A DNA stretch of 64,000 bases from Ensifer aridi (lineage in GTDB: Bacteria; Pseudomonadota; Alphaproteobacteria; Rhizobiales; Rhizobiaceae): assembly GCF_002078505.1 (NCBI RefSeq), contig NZ_LUAV01000014.1, forward strand, positions 64,402 to 128,401, given 5' to 3'. Below, piece by piece: positions 9,800-18,448 of this stretch; the first letter of the stretch is position 1, and each line of letters starts with the position of its first letter. The position numbers and the translations under genes are program-made. Under the pieces are notes generated by a model, which saw only the letters and a list, made by a program, of their open reading frames with translations, was not told where the DNA came from and made no database searches.

Positions 9800-11233
9800 A
9801 TGCGTTTAAGGAACCTTCTCCTCACCGCCGCTGTCGCAGCCGCGCTTGCCGGCTGCACCAATGAAACGCTCGATACCGTCAACCTCTCCTCCGTCAAGAA
9901 CAAGACCGAATATCAGCTTTCGAGCAAGATGGTCAGCAAGATGCGCGAGCTTGGGATGCAGAAGACATCCCCGATCCTCCTGCGCATCTTCAAGGAAGAG
10001 GGAACGCTAGAGGTCTGGAAGGCGAACACGGCGAACCGCTTCCAGCTCCTGAAGAGCTATAAGATCTGTGCCTGGTCCGGCAAGCTCGGCCCCAAAGTGA
10101 AGGAAGGAGACCGTCAGGCGCCGGAGGGATTCTATCCGCTCTATCCGCATCAGATGAATCCCAATTCCAACTACTATCTCGCGATCAACACCGGCTATCC
10201 CAACACGTACGACAAGGCCAACGGTCGCTCCGGCACGCATCTGATGATCCATGGCGCCTGCTCCTCGTCGGGCTGCTATTCGATGACCGACGAGCAGATC
10301 ATCGAGATCTTTGCGCTCGCGCGAGACGCCTTCAAGGGCGGCCAAGAATATGTGCAACTGCAGGCCTTCCCGTTCCGCATGACGGCGGAGAACATGGCCC
10401 GCCATCGCGACAATCCGAATATCGAATTCTGGAAGATGCTGAAGGCCGGCTACGACCAGTTCGAGGTGACCAAGCGTCCGCCGCAAGTGAATGTCTGCGA
10501 GAGGAAATACGTCTTCAATCAGCAGGCCGACGGCAAGTTCAATCCAGCAGGCCAGTGCCCCGCCATGACGACGCCGCCGGCGCTTGAGATGGCCATGGCA
10601 TCCTACGAGAAGGACTATCAGCGCGATTACGAGAAGGCGCTGAAGAAATTCGACGGCATGGTCTGGTACGAACCGACCGAGGCCGAACGCAAGGCAATCG
10701 TCGCCGAACAGCGCAAGGGCCGCGAGCTTGCCTACGCGCCGACCGGAACCTCGCTCGATGCCGGCAAGCTGATGAAGGTGAGCGATCTGGAGAAGAAGCT
10801 CGCCGCACAGAAGGAGGCCGAGGAGGCCAAACAGGCGGCCCTGATCCAGAAAGAGGCGCTCGAAAAGGCGACCCGCGAGGGCAGAAACGTGCCGGTGCCG
10901 CAGCAGAGCCCGGTCGAACGCCCGGTCCAGCAGGCGGCGCTGCAAGAGGCGCCCGCGAAGAAATCCTTCTGGAATCTGTTCTCGAAAAGCGAGCCCGAGA
11001 GCGAGGCAGCGGCCCCGGTAAGCCCAGCACCCGATGGGCAGGCCGCCGTCCAACTGACCGCCGCGCCGGGCCAGCCACAGCCGGCTGCCGCTCAAGAACA
11101 GGCGGCCGCACCGGCCGAAGGCAATGCACAGGTCGCGAACGCTCCGGCCGCGAATGCCGAGATGCAAGCGCCCGAGCAGCCGGCCGTCGAGCAGCCGAAG
11201 AAGCGCCCCTTCTGGAAGATTTGGGGCAATTGA
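9800..11233 (+). CDS. YkuD-fold (YafK/DpaA-like) lipoprotein
   Basis: Secreted lipoprotein with signal peptide and lipobox LAGC (cleavage before Cys-20). The N-terminal half has an L,D-transpeptidase fold with the active-site pattern HGACSSSGC, closest by eye to YafK/DpaA proteins that act on the peptidoglycan-lipoprotein linkage. The region after about residue 320 is Ala/Gln/Pro-rich low complexity with coiled-coil character. I chose the ATG at 9800; a TTG two codons earlier is possible. Its stop overlaps tusA (TGATG). Confidence 0.8.
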   Translation: MRLRNLLLTAAVAAALAGCTNETLDTVNLSSVKNKTEYQLSSKMVSKMRELGMQKTSPILLRIFKEEGTLEVWKANTANRFQLLKSYKICAWSGKLGPKVKEGDRQAPEGFYPLYPHQMNPNSNYYLAINTGYPNTYDKANGRSGTHLMIHGACSSSGCYSMTDEQIIEIFALARDAFKGGQEYVQLQAFPFRMTAENMARHRDNPNIEFWKMLKAGYDQFEVTKRPPQVNVCERKYVFNQQADGKFNPAGQCPAMTTPPALEMAMASYEKDYQRDYEKALKKFDGMVWYEPTEAERKAIVAEQRKGRELAYAPTGTSLDAGKLMKVSDLEKKLAAQKEAEEAKQAALIQKEALEKATREGRNVPVPQQSPVERPVQQAALQEAPAKKSFWNLFSKSEPESEAAAPVSPAPDGQAAVQLTAAPGQPQPAAAQEQAAAPAEGNAQVANAPAANAEMQAPEQPAVEQPKKRPFWKIWGN

Positions 11234-11469
11234 TGCCGGACGAACCCCGGACCGTGTACGATTTGAGGGGGCTGAAATGCCCCCTTCCCGTTTTGAAAAC
11301 GCGAAAGCGTATGGAGTCGCTGGCGCCGGGCGCTCTGATCGAGATCGAAACGACGGACCCTCTGGCGGTGATCGACATACCGCATTTCTGCAACGAGGAC
11401 GGACACCGGCTCGAAGAGGCCACGCCTACAGCGGGCGGCCATCGCTTCGTCATTCGCAAAAGGGCCTGA
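11233..11469 (+). CDS. tusA: TusA-like sulfur carrier protein
   Basis: 78-residue SirA/TusA-family protein with the signature LKCPLPVLKT near the N-terminus; the Cys carries persulfide sulfur in the family, for example in tRNA 2-thiouridine or molybdenum cofactor pathways. The start at 11233 overlaps the upstream stop (TGATG). Which pathway it serves cannot be told from sequence, though mnmA, a classical thiolation partner, is also in this window (44.1-45.3 kb). Confidence 0.85.
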   Translation: MPDEPRTVYDLRGLKCPLPVLKTRKRMESLAPGALIEIETTDPLAVIDIPHFCNEDGHRLEEATPTAGGHRFVIRKRA

Positions 11470-11600
11470 CTGAGAGGGTTAGGGGTGACGGGCGAACTCC
11501 CCAGTGCCATCACAATCCAATCCCGAGTCGCTCCAACGCGACCGGAAATCTTGCTATGATCCCGTCCGGGGCGTTGGGGGGGCGCCAATAGGGTGGCGGG

Positions 11601-12086
11601 ATGAACGAGGCAAGCGGCAGTTTCCGCGACAGCTCCAACGCGGCCGTGCGACCACCGATCGCCTGGGCGCTGGCGGCCGTTGCGAGCTTCACGCTCGACT
11701 GGCTTTATCCGCTACCGCTCTTGCCGGAGGCCATACCGGCCAGTTGGCTCCTCGGTGCCATCACATTCCTTGCCGGACTAGGACTGCTGATCTGGAGTGC
11801 GGCAACACTCCGCCGGGCAGGAACGCATATCCAGACCGTGCAGCCGACAACGACGATCGTCGAAGACGGACCTTACCGCTACAGCCGCAACCCGATCTAT
11901 ATCGGCATGTTTCTCGGTCTGATCGGCCTCGCCATCGGCTTCGACAGCCTCTGGTTCCTCGTTCTATTGGTGCCGTTTTATCTCGTCATCCGCTATGCGG
12001 TGGTCGCGCGCGAGGAGGCCTATCTAGAGCGTAAATTCGGCGACATATACCGCGCCTACCAGGCCCGCGTCCGGCGCTGGCTATAG
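11601..12086 (+). CDS. Isoprenylcysteine methyltransferase-like membrane protein
   Basis: 161-residue integral membrane protein of the ICMT/PEMT-like methyltransferase family. It has about four hydrophobic helices, then the family signature GPYRYSRNPIYIGMFL and a C-terminal EEAYLERKFGDIYRAYQ segment. Substrate unknown; bacterial members methylate lipids or small molecules. Convergent with the COG0523 GTPase, with two bases between stops. Confidence 0.82.
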   Translation: MNEASGSFRDSSNAAVRPPIAWALAAVASFTLDWLYPLPLLPEAIPASWLLGAITFLAGLGLLIWSAATLRRAGTHIQTVQPTTTIVEDGPYRYSRNPIYIGMFLGLIGLAIGFDSLWFLVLLVPFYLVIRYAVVAREEAYLERKFGDIYRAYQARVRRWL

Positions 12087-12088
12087 CA

Positions 12089-13225
12089 TCAGAATCTCAT
12101 CCCGGGAACAACGAGCGGATTGTCCGCAAGAGCCTGCGCGTCCGGCCGGTCGACGCGCGGTTTGCCGGTGAAGGCATCGAAGAGGTCGCGAACGAAAGTC
12201 TCCTCGAGCCCCTTGGTGATCAGCACCATCCGCGTGCGGCGGTCGGCCGGATCGGGCCAGGCGGCAAGCCGCTCCGGCCTATGAAAGACGGTCTGAACGC
12301 CGTGCAGCACCACGGGCCGTTCCGGATTGTCCGCCATCGAAACAATCGCCTTCATGCGTAACAGCTTTTCGCCATGGGCCGAGCGCAGGAGATCGATGAA
12401 CATCTCCAGCGCCATCGGCGCGATCGGCCGATCATGGACGATGCTGAAGGAACGGATGTCCGTGCCGTGCCGATTGACGTCGTGATGGTGATGATCCTCA
12501 TGATCGTGGTGATGACCGTGGTCGTGATCATGATCGTGGCGCTCCGCCCCCGCCTCGTCCTGAAGCCAGCGGCCGACATCGGCGACCTTGGTCGACGCGT
12601 CATAGAGACCGCAGTCGAACAGTGCGGCGCGCCCGGCCTCGTCCGTGTCCCCGTCGATAATCGGCGCCCGCGGATTGAGCTCGCTGAGCTGCGCCTTAAG
12701 CGCTTCGATCTGCTCGCCTTTCGCAAGCCCTGTCTTGCTGATCACCAGCCGATCCGCGACAGCGACCTGCTTCAGCGCTTCGACGTGATTGCCGATCGTC
12801 TGTTCGCCGTTGACCGCGTCGACGACCGTGACCACGCCGTCCAGGCGGAAGTTCTGTGCGATGATCGGATTGCCGAGGACGGATTGCAGCACCGGCGCCG
12901 GATCGGCCAGACCCGTTGTCTCGATGACGACGCGCTTCAGCGGCTTGATGCGCCCTGTCTGCATCCGGTCCATGAGGTCGGCCAAGGTATCGACAAGCTC
13001 GCCGCGGACGGTGCAGCACAGGCAGCCGTCCGAGAGCTCGATCACGCCGTCACTCGATGCCTCGACGAGCAGATGGTCGATCGAGACGTCACCGAACTCG
13101 TTGATGATCACGGCCGTATCGGCGAGCGCCGGGTCCTTGAGCAACCGGTTGAGAAGGGTCGTCTTGCCCGCACCGAGAAAGCCGGTGAGGATCGACACCG
13201 GCACCAGCGGCAGGGGACCATTCAT
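12089..13225 (-). CDS. COG0523 (CobW-like) GTPase metallochaperone
   Basis: 378-residue G3E GTPase. The Walker A segment is GFLGAGKTTLL near residue 15, the CxCC metal-binding motif lies in GCLCCTVRGEL, and a His/Asp-rich stretch sits before the C-terminal CobW_C domain (about residues 235-255). These features indicate zinc or cobalt delivery; many members respond to zinc limitation. I see no Zur-like operator close by, so the metal is unknown. It follows dacC by 12 bp on the same strand. Confidence 0.85.
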   Translation of the reverse strand: MNGPLPLVPVSILTGFLGAGKTTLLNRLLKDPALADTAVIINEFGDVSIDHLLVEASSDGVIELSDGCLCCTVRGELVDTLADLMDRMQTGRIKPLKRVVIETTGLADPAPVLQSVLGNPIIAQNFRLDGVVTVVDAVNGEQTIGNHVEALKQVAVADRLVISKTGLAKGEQIEALKAQLSELNPRAPIIDGDTDEAGRAALFDCGLYDASTKVADVGRWLQDEAGAERHDHDHDHGHHHDHEDHHHHDVNRHGTDIRSFSIVHDRPIAPMALEMFIDLLRSAHGEKLLRMKAIVSMADNPERPVVLHGVQTVFHRPERLAAWPDPADRRTRMVLITKGLEETFVRDLFDAFTGKPRVDRPDAQALADNPLVVPGMRF

Positions 13226-13237
13226 GGCAGACTCCGT

Positions 13238-14365
13238 TTAGAAGCTCGGGCGCGGCACCGGGATCGGTACATTGGCAATTTCAGCGATATCGCCCTGCCC
13301 CGTGACACCGACCCCAGCCTTGGCGCTCTTGTCGTTACTGCCCGGAATGAGCCCGGCAAAGGCGAGTTTCAGCGGACGGTCGATCTCGTGGATATAGGGC
13401 GAGAGCAGCTTCTGCCGACCGGCCTCGTCACGTCCTTCGCTGCGTACCTTCGCCGCCTGCTTCGAGCAGATCTCCTTGCTGACGTCGGTGACGACGTTGC
13501 GGGTCTCGCCGTAGGGCGCAATTTGCGTGAGCGAGGGCTTTGCCGCGTCGCTGGTCGTCAGCGCCATCTGCAGGAGCCTGGCCGACTCGTCGGCGCGAGC
13601 CCCGAGGCTGTCCTCGCCGAGCACGACCGAAACGACGCTGCGGCCATTGCGGGTAGCCGACGAGACCTGGTTGAAACCCGAGGCGCAGATGAAGCCGGTC
13701 TTCATGCCGTCCGCCCCCTCGAAACGCCCGATCAGCATGTTGTAGTTCGCATAGTCCTTCTTGCCGGTGGTGAAGCCCTCCAGCGAGAAGTAGGGGGCAT
13801 ATTCCGGGAATTCGCGCTTCAGCGTGATCGCAAGCACCGCGAGATCGCGGGCGGTCGTATACTGCCCCTCGCCCGGAAGCCCGTTGGCATTGACGAAATG
13901 CGAGGACGTCATGCCGATGCGGCGCGCCTCCGCATTCATCCGCTCGATGAAGGCTTGTTCGGACCCGCCGACCGTCTCGGCGATCGCCACTGCGACGTCG
14001 TTCGCCGACTTGACCAGCATCATTTTCAACGCACTGTCGAGAGTCATTGCCTGGCCGGGCTTGTAGAACATCTTGCTCGGTGGCTCGGACGCCGCATTCT
14101 TCGACATCACCACCGGGGATTCCAGCGTCAGTTGCCCGGCCTTGATCGCGCGAAACGTCGTATAGGCCGTCATCAGCTTGGTCAGCGAAGCCGGATACCA
14201 TTTCTGGAAAATGTCCTGGTGCTCGTAGACCTTTAGCGAGGCGACGTCGACGACGAGCCTCGGATTGGCGGATGCCGGCAGCGCCGCGGCCAATGCCGCG
14301 CAGACCCCTGCAAGAACGCCCACTACGCCCGCCCTGTTGCGCACCAAAAATCCTGCTAGCGCCAC
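13238..14365 (-). CDS. D-alanyl-D-alanine carboxypeptidase (class A PBP, DacA/DacC-like)
   Basis: Periplasmic serine peptidase that trims the terminal D-Ala from peptidoglycan stem peptides. It has a hydrophobic signal peptide (about 1-33), SxxK as SLTK at 60-63, SxN as SAN in LVKSANDVA, and KTG in GMKTGFICASG. Start is GTG with ribosome site GGTAGGA. The C-terminal tail is Pro-rich with no clear amphipathic anchor helix. Upstream of the COG0523 gene. Confidence 0.92.
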   Translation of the reverse strand: MALAGFLVRNRAGVVGVLAGVCAALAAALPASANPRLVVDVASLKVYEHQDIFQKWYPASLTKLMTAYTTFRAIKAGQLTLESPVVMSKNAASEPPSKMFYKPGQAMTLDSALKMMLVKSANDVAVAIAETVGGSEQAFIERMNAEARRIGMTSSHFVNANGLPGEGQYTTARDLAVLAITLKREFPEYAPYFSLEGFTTGKKDYANYNMLIGRFEGADGMKTGFICASGFNQVSSATRNGRSVVSVVLGEDSLGARADESARLLQMALTTSDAAKPSLTQIAPYGETRNVVTDVSKEICSKQAAKVRSEGRDEAGRQKLLSPYIHEIDRPLKLAFAGLIPGSNDKSAKAGVGVTGQGDIAEIANVPIPVPRPSF

Positions 14366-14513
14366 AATTCCTACCTCGAAATTCCGGAGTTTACTCGTAT
14401 CGCCCCGGTATTTAGCCTATATGGCGAGGAAATGGCAAAGCCCATTCATTTGGCTGCCGCGTCAATCCACCGCTCCGATCCCAAGTATAGACCTCAAGTG
14501 ACAGGAACGAACA

Positions 14514-15677
14514 ATGCCGATTTTGAACCGTGCCGCCGAGCTCAAGAACGAAGTGACCGAATGGCGGCGCTACCTGCATCAAAACCCGGAGATCCTGTTC
14601 GCAGTGGAAAATACGGCGGCCTTTGTCGAAAGGAAACTCAGGGAATTCGGCGTTGACGAAATCGTGACCGGCCTTGGGCGGACCGGCGTCGTCGGCCTAA
14701 TCCGCGGCAGCCGCGGCCCAGGCCGCACCATCGGTCTCAGGGCCGACATGGATGCCCTGCCGATCACCGAGACGAGCGGCAGGCCCTGGTCTTCGACCAC
14801 GCCCGGCAAGATGCACGCCTGCGGCCATGACGGCCATACCGCCATGCTGCTCGGTGCGGCGAAATACCTCGCCGAGACGCGCAATTTTGCCGGCAGCGTC
14901 GCTGTGATCTTCCAGCCGGCGGAAGAAGGCGGCGGCGGCGGCAACGAGATGGTCAAGGACGGCATGATGGAGCGCTTCGCGATCGAAGAGGTCTACGGCA
15001 TGCACAACATGCCGGGCATGCCGGTCGGCCAGTTCGGCAGCCGGCCCGGCCCGATCATGGCCTCCACCGATGAATTCACCATCACCGTCAAGGGCCGCGG
15101 CGGCCACGCGGCGCAACCGCACAAGACCATCGACCCGATCGCCATCGGTGCGCAGATCGTCAATGCGCTGCAAACGATCGCTTCGCGCACGGTCGATCCG
15201 CTTGCCTCTGTCGTCGTCTCCGTCACCAAATTCAACGCCGGCTTCGCGCACAACGTCATCCCGGAGCAGGCCGTTCTCGCCGGCACCGTGCGGGCGCTGA
15301 CGCCGGAGGTCCGCGACACCGGCGAGGCCCGGGTCCGCCAGATCGCCGAAAGCATCGCCGGCGCCTATGGGGCCACCGTGGATGTCTGGTATGGCCGCAA
15401 CTATCCGGTGACCGTCAATCACGCGGCAGAGACCGGTCACGCGCTCGCTGTCGCGGCGACGGTTGCCGGCGAAGGCAACGTCAACACGGCGCTCGACCCG
15501 ATGATGGGCGGCGAGGACTTCTCCTATATGCTGCTCGCTCGGCCGGGCGCCTTCGTCTTCATCGGCAATGGCGACACGGCTGGCCTGCATCATCCCGCCT
15601 ACGATTTCAACGATGAAGCGATCCCGCACGGGATTTCCTATTGGGTGAAGCTTGCCGAAACGCGGCTTGCCGCCTGA
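14514..15677 (+). CDS. M20-family amidohydrolase (hippurate hydrolase/aminoacylase-like)
   Basis: 387-residue zinc-dependent amidohydrolase of the M20D group, which removes acyl groups from amino acids or related amides. Metal ligands are visible in HACGHDGH and QPAEEGGGGG, plus a C-terminal MGGEDFSYM segment. No signal peptide, so cytoplasmic. It is followed after 15 bp by an Lrp-type regulator that may control it. Exact substrate unknown. Confidence 0.9.
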   Translation: MPILNRAAELKNEVTEWRRYLHQNPEILFAVENTAAFVERKLREFGVDEIVTGLGRTGVVGLIRGSRGPGRTIGLRADMDALPITETSGRPWSSTTPGKMHACGHDGHTAMLLGAAKYLAETRNFAGSVAVIFQPAEEGGGGGNEMVKDGMMERFAIEEVYGMHNMPGMPVGQFGSRPGPIMASTDEFTITVKGRGGHAAQPHKTIDPIAIGAQIVNALQTIASRTVDPLASVVVSVTKFNAGFAHNVIPEQAVLAGTVRALTPEVRDTGEARVRQIAESIAGAYGATVDVWYGRNYPVTVNHAAETGHALAVAATVAGEGNVNTALDPMMGGEDFSYMLLARPGAFVFIGNGDTAGLHHPAYDFNDEAIPHGISYWVKLAETRLAA

Positions 15678-15692
15678 GAAACGGGGCCGGCC

Positions 15693-16157
15693 ATGCACCA
15701 GATCGACAAGACGGACCGCAGAATCTTGAACATCCTCCAGGCGGACGGACGGATCACCAACCTGGAGTTGGCGGACCGTATCGGGCTTTCGCCGACCGCG
15801 ACCAGCGAACGGCTGCGGCGGCTCCTGAAGGAGGGCTACGTCTCCGGCTTCGGTGCGCGGCTGGATCCGCACAAATTGGGCTTCGGGCTCCTGGTCTTCA
15901 TCGAGGTGATGCTCGACAAGACCACGCCGGAAGTCTTCGACCAGTTCGCAGCCGCCATCAAGCAGGCGCCCGCCGTGCTGGAATGCCATATGGTCGCCGG
16001 CGGCTTCGACTATCTCGTCAAGACCCGCTTCGAGGACATGGCCGCCTACCGCAACTTCCTCGGCCAGGTGCTGTGGACGCTACCGGGCGTCAAGGAGACC
16101 CGGACCTATGCGGTCATGGAGGAGATCAAGAACGACGGGCCGCTGCCGCTGCTTTGA
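15693..16157 (+). CDS. Lrp/AsnC-family transcriptional regulator
   Basis: 154-residue regulator with an N-terminal winged helix-turn-helix (about residues 5-65, DRRILNILQADGRI through SERLRRLLKEG) and a C-terminal RAM ligand domain (VFIEVMLDK onwards). Proteins of this family bind amino acids and form octamers. Its position directly after the M20 hydrolase suggests control of amino acid or amide use. Confidence 0.9.
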   Translation: MHQIDKTDRRILNILQADGRITNLELADRIGLSPTATSERLRRLLKEGYVSGFGARLDPHKLGFGLLVFIEVMLDKTTPEVFDQFAAAIKQAPAVLECHMVAGGFDYLVKTRFEDMAAYRNFLGQVLWTLPGVKETRTYAVMEEIKNDGPLPLL

Positions 16158-16180
16158 GCGTGGCAGCGGTCCGCCCCAGC

Positions 16181-17227
16181 TCACGCCTTGATGGACTCCA
16201 TGTCGATCACGAAGCGGTAGCGCACGTCGCTCCTGACCACCCGCTCATAGGCCTCGTTGATCTGCTCGATCTCAATCGTCTCGATCTCCGAGACGATGCC
16301 GTGCTCGCCGCAGAAATCCAGCATCTCCTGCGTCTCCTTGATCGAGCCGATCATGGAACCGGAAATGCTGCGACGGGCCGGCACGAGCGAGAAGGCATGG
16401 ACCGGCACGGGGTTTTCCGGAATGCCGACGAGCACGAGGTTGCCGTCGACCTTCAGGAGATTGAGGTAGGCATTCCAGTCGATCTCGGCCGCGACGGTGC
16501 AGATGATCAGGTCGAAGCTGCCGGCAAGCGCCGGGAAGGTCGCCGGATCGTTCGTCGCGTAATAGTGGTCGGCGCCGAGCTTCAGCCCGTCCTCCTTCTT
16601 CGAAAGCGTCTGGCTAAGGACCGTGACCTCGGCACCCATCGCGTGCGCGAGCTTCACGCCCATATGGCCGAGACCGCCCATGCCGACGATCGCCACCTTC
16701 TTTCCAGGGCCCGCCTTCCAGTGGCGGAGCGGGGAATAGAGCGTGATCCCGGCGCAGAGCAGCGGTGCCGCGGCGTCGAGCGGCAGGTTCTCGGGAATGG
16801 AGAGCACATAGCCTTCCTTGACGACGATGTGGTCGGAATAGCCGCCCTGGGTCGGCGTCTTTCCATCGGCCTCGACGCCGTTATAGGTCACCACCAGGCC
16901 CGGCAGATATTGTTCCAGGTCGAGATCGCGGGTCGCACAGGTCGTGCAGGAATCGACGAAACAACCGACGCCGACGCGGTCGCCGATCTTGAACTTGGTG
17001 ACCTTCGAGCCGACCGCCCGGACGATGCCGACGATTTCGTGACCCGGCACCATCGGAAATGTCGAGTTGCCCCACTCGTTGCGGGCCTGGTGAATGTCGG
17101 AATGGCAGACGCCGCAATATTTGATATCGATCACCACGTCATCGTCGCGTGGCTCGCGGCGTTCGAAGGTGAAAGGGGCGAGCGGCTTCGACGCATCCGT
17201 CGCCGCATATCCTCTTGCAATGGCCAT
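16181..17227 (-). CDS. Zinc-dependent NAD(P) alcohol dehydrogenase (YahK/AdhC-like)
   Basis: 348-residue cinnamyl-alcohol-dehydrogenase-type enzyme, probably an NADPH-dependent aldehyde reductase. Catalytic zinc motifs CGVCHSD and GHEIVGIV are clear. The usual structural-zinc loop is reduced to [14 protein letters not shown], as in the YahK group, and the Rossmann motif is [10 protein letters not shown]. Start at 17227 has AAGGA eight bases upstream. Divergent from an AraC regulator with a shared operator region. Confidence 0.9.
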   Translation of the reverse strand: MAIARGYAATDASKPLAPFTFERREPRDDDVVIDIKYCGVCHSDIHQARNEWGNSTFPMVPGHEIVGIVRAVGSKVTKFKIGDRVGVGCFVDSCTTCATRDLDLEQYLPGLVVTYNGVEADGKTPTQGGYSDHIVVKEGYVLSIPENLPLDAAAPLLCAGITLYSPLRHWKAGPGKKVAIVGMGGLGHMGVKLAHAMGAEVTVLSQTLSKKEDGLKLGADHYYATNDPATFPALAGSFDLIICTVAAEIDWNAYLNLLKVDGNLVLVGIPENPVPVHAFSLVPARRSISGSMIGSIKETQEMLDFCGEHGIVSEIETIEIEQINEAYERVVRSDVRYRFVIDMESIKA

Positions 17228-17330
17228 GGGTCTGTCCTTCATGTCTTGAAAATGGAGGGCGCGCCCGGCGATCCATGGACCGCGGGCGGCACGGCGGACT
17301 ATGCTGCTTCTCAGGGCCATGCGTTAGTGC

Positions 17331-17364
17331 GATCCTGCAAAGTTCTTGCACGATCCTGCAAGAA
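17331..17364. promoter_or_regulatory. Operator between adh and araC
   Basis: Two direct GATCCTGCAA copies (17331-17340 and 17352-17361) are spaced 21 bp apart, two helical turns. They overlap a perfect inverted repeat TTCTTGCA-N6-TGCAAGAA at 17343-17364. The location in the divergent adh/araC intergenic region fits binding of the AraC dimer on one DNA face. Confidence 0.6.
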
Positions 17365-17446
17365 TTGCCTAGGCATCGTGGCGAGGTAACCTCGCCACCC
17401 TATCTTTGTCCTGCTTTCATACAGAACTAAGGCATTGGAAAGAGCG

Positions 17447-18394
17447 ATGAATATGACAGTCACGCAAAGCATGCCGCGCCAGCGGATGATAGATATCATT
17501 GCCCGGATCGCCGGGGAAGACGGCGACTACCAGACCATCGTACCGGGCCTCAGCATTCATCGCCATTCGAGCACCGCCAAACTGAATTGCGCCGCCTATA
17601 AGCCAAGCCTCGCGATCATCGTGCAGGGCGCCAAACGCGTCGTGCTCGGCGAAGAGACGCTCGTCTACGGCGCCTCGGATTACCTTTTGACCTCGATCGA
17701 CTTGCCGGTGCTCTCGCAGGTATCGGTCGCCTCACCGGAAGAACCATATCTGAGCATGGCTTTTCAGATCGATACGACGAGGATCCCGGCGCTCCTGGAC
17801 GCAATCGGCCACGGGGCAGCGAAATCGTCCGGCTCTCCGCGCGGCATGGCAGTCAGCAAGCTCACGCCCGATCTGGAGGACGCAGCATTGCGCCTGCTGC
17901 GCCTGCTCGACCGGCCCGACGACATCGCAGTCCTGCTGCCTTTGGTGGAACAGGAACTTCTCTACCGCCTGGTTATCGGGCCGCACGGCGCAAGACTCCG
18001 TCAGATGACGACGGTCGAGAGCCAGCCGCACCAGATCGGCCGTGCAGTCGCCTGGCTGAAGGAGCACTATTCGCGGCCGCTGCGCATCGACGATCTCGCA
18101 AGCCGCGTCAGCATGAGCGTCTCCTCCTTCCATCATCATTTCAAGGCGATCACGGCGATGAGCCCGCTGCAATATCAGAAACAACTCCGTTTGCAGGAGG
18201 CGCGGCGCCTGATGCTGGAGGAGCGCCTCGACGCTGGGGACGCAGGTCATAAGGTCGGCTACGAGAGCCAGTCGCAGTTCAGCCGCGAATATGCCCGCCA
18301 CTTCGGCGAACCGCCGGGGCGAGACATCGGCCGCGTCCGCCGCAGCCTGGTCGGCCATCTGAGCGGCGAGGCGGAGATGTTGAGCGAGGGGTAA
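17447..18394 (+). CDS. AraC-family regulator (YqhC-like)
   Basis: 315-residue regulator with the AraC_N cupin-type domain (CAAYKPSLAIIVQGAKRVVLGEE) and a C-terminal double helix-turn-helix (about residues 205-300, RIDDLASRVSMSVSSFHHHFKAIT and VGYESQSQFSREYARHFGEPP). The arrangement, AraC_N regulator divergent from an aldehyde/alcohol reductase, resembles E. coli yqhC-yqhD. I take the ATG at 17447; the frame continues to a TTG at 17435. Confidence 0.88.
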   Translation: MNMTVTQSMPRQRMIDIIARIAGEDGDYQTIVPGLSIHRHSSTAKLNCAAYKPSLAIIVQGAKRVVLGEETLVYGASDYLLTSIDLPVLSQVSVASPEEPYLSMAFQIDTTRIPALLDAIGHGAAKSSGSPRGMAVSKLTPDLEDAALRLLRLLDRPDDIAVLLPLVEQELLYRLVIGPHGARLRQMTTVESQPHQIGRAVAWLKEHYSRPLRIDDLASRVSMSVSSFHHHFKAITAMSPLQYQKQLRLQEARRLMLEERLDAGDAGHKVGYESQSQFSREYARHFGEPPGRDIGRVRRSLVGHLSGEAEMLSEG

Positions 18395-18448
18395 CGCGGG
18401 ATGAGCAAAGGTGTGAGCGTTTTCCGCCCGCATCCGCGTCTCTAATGA

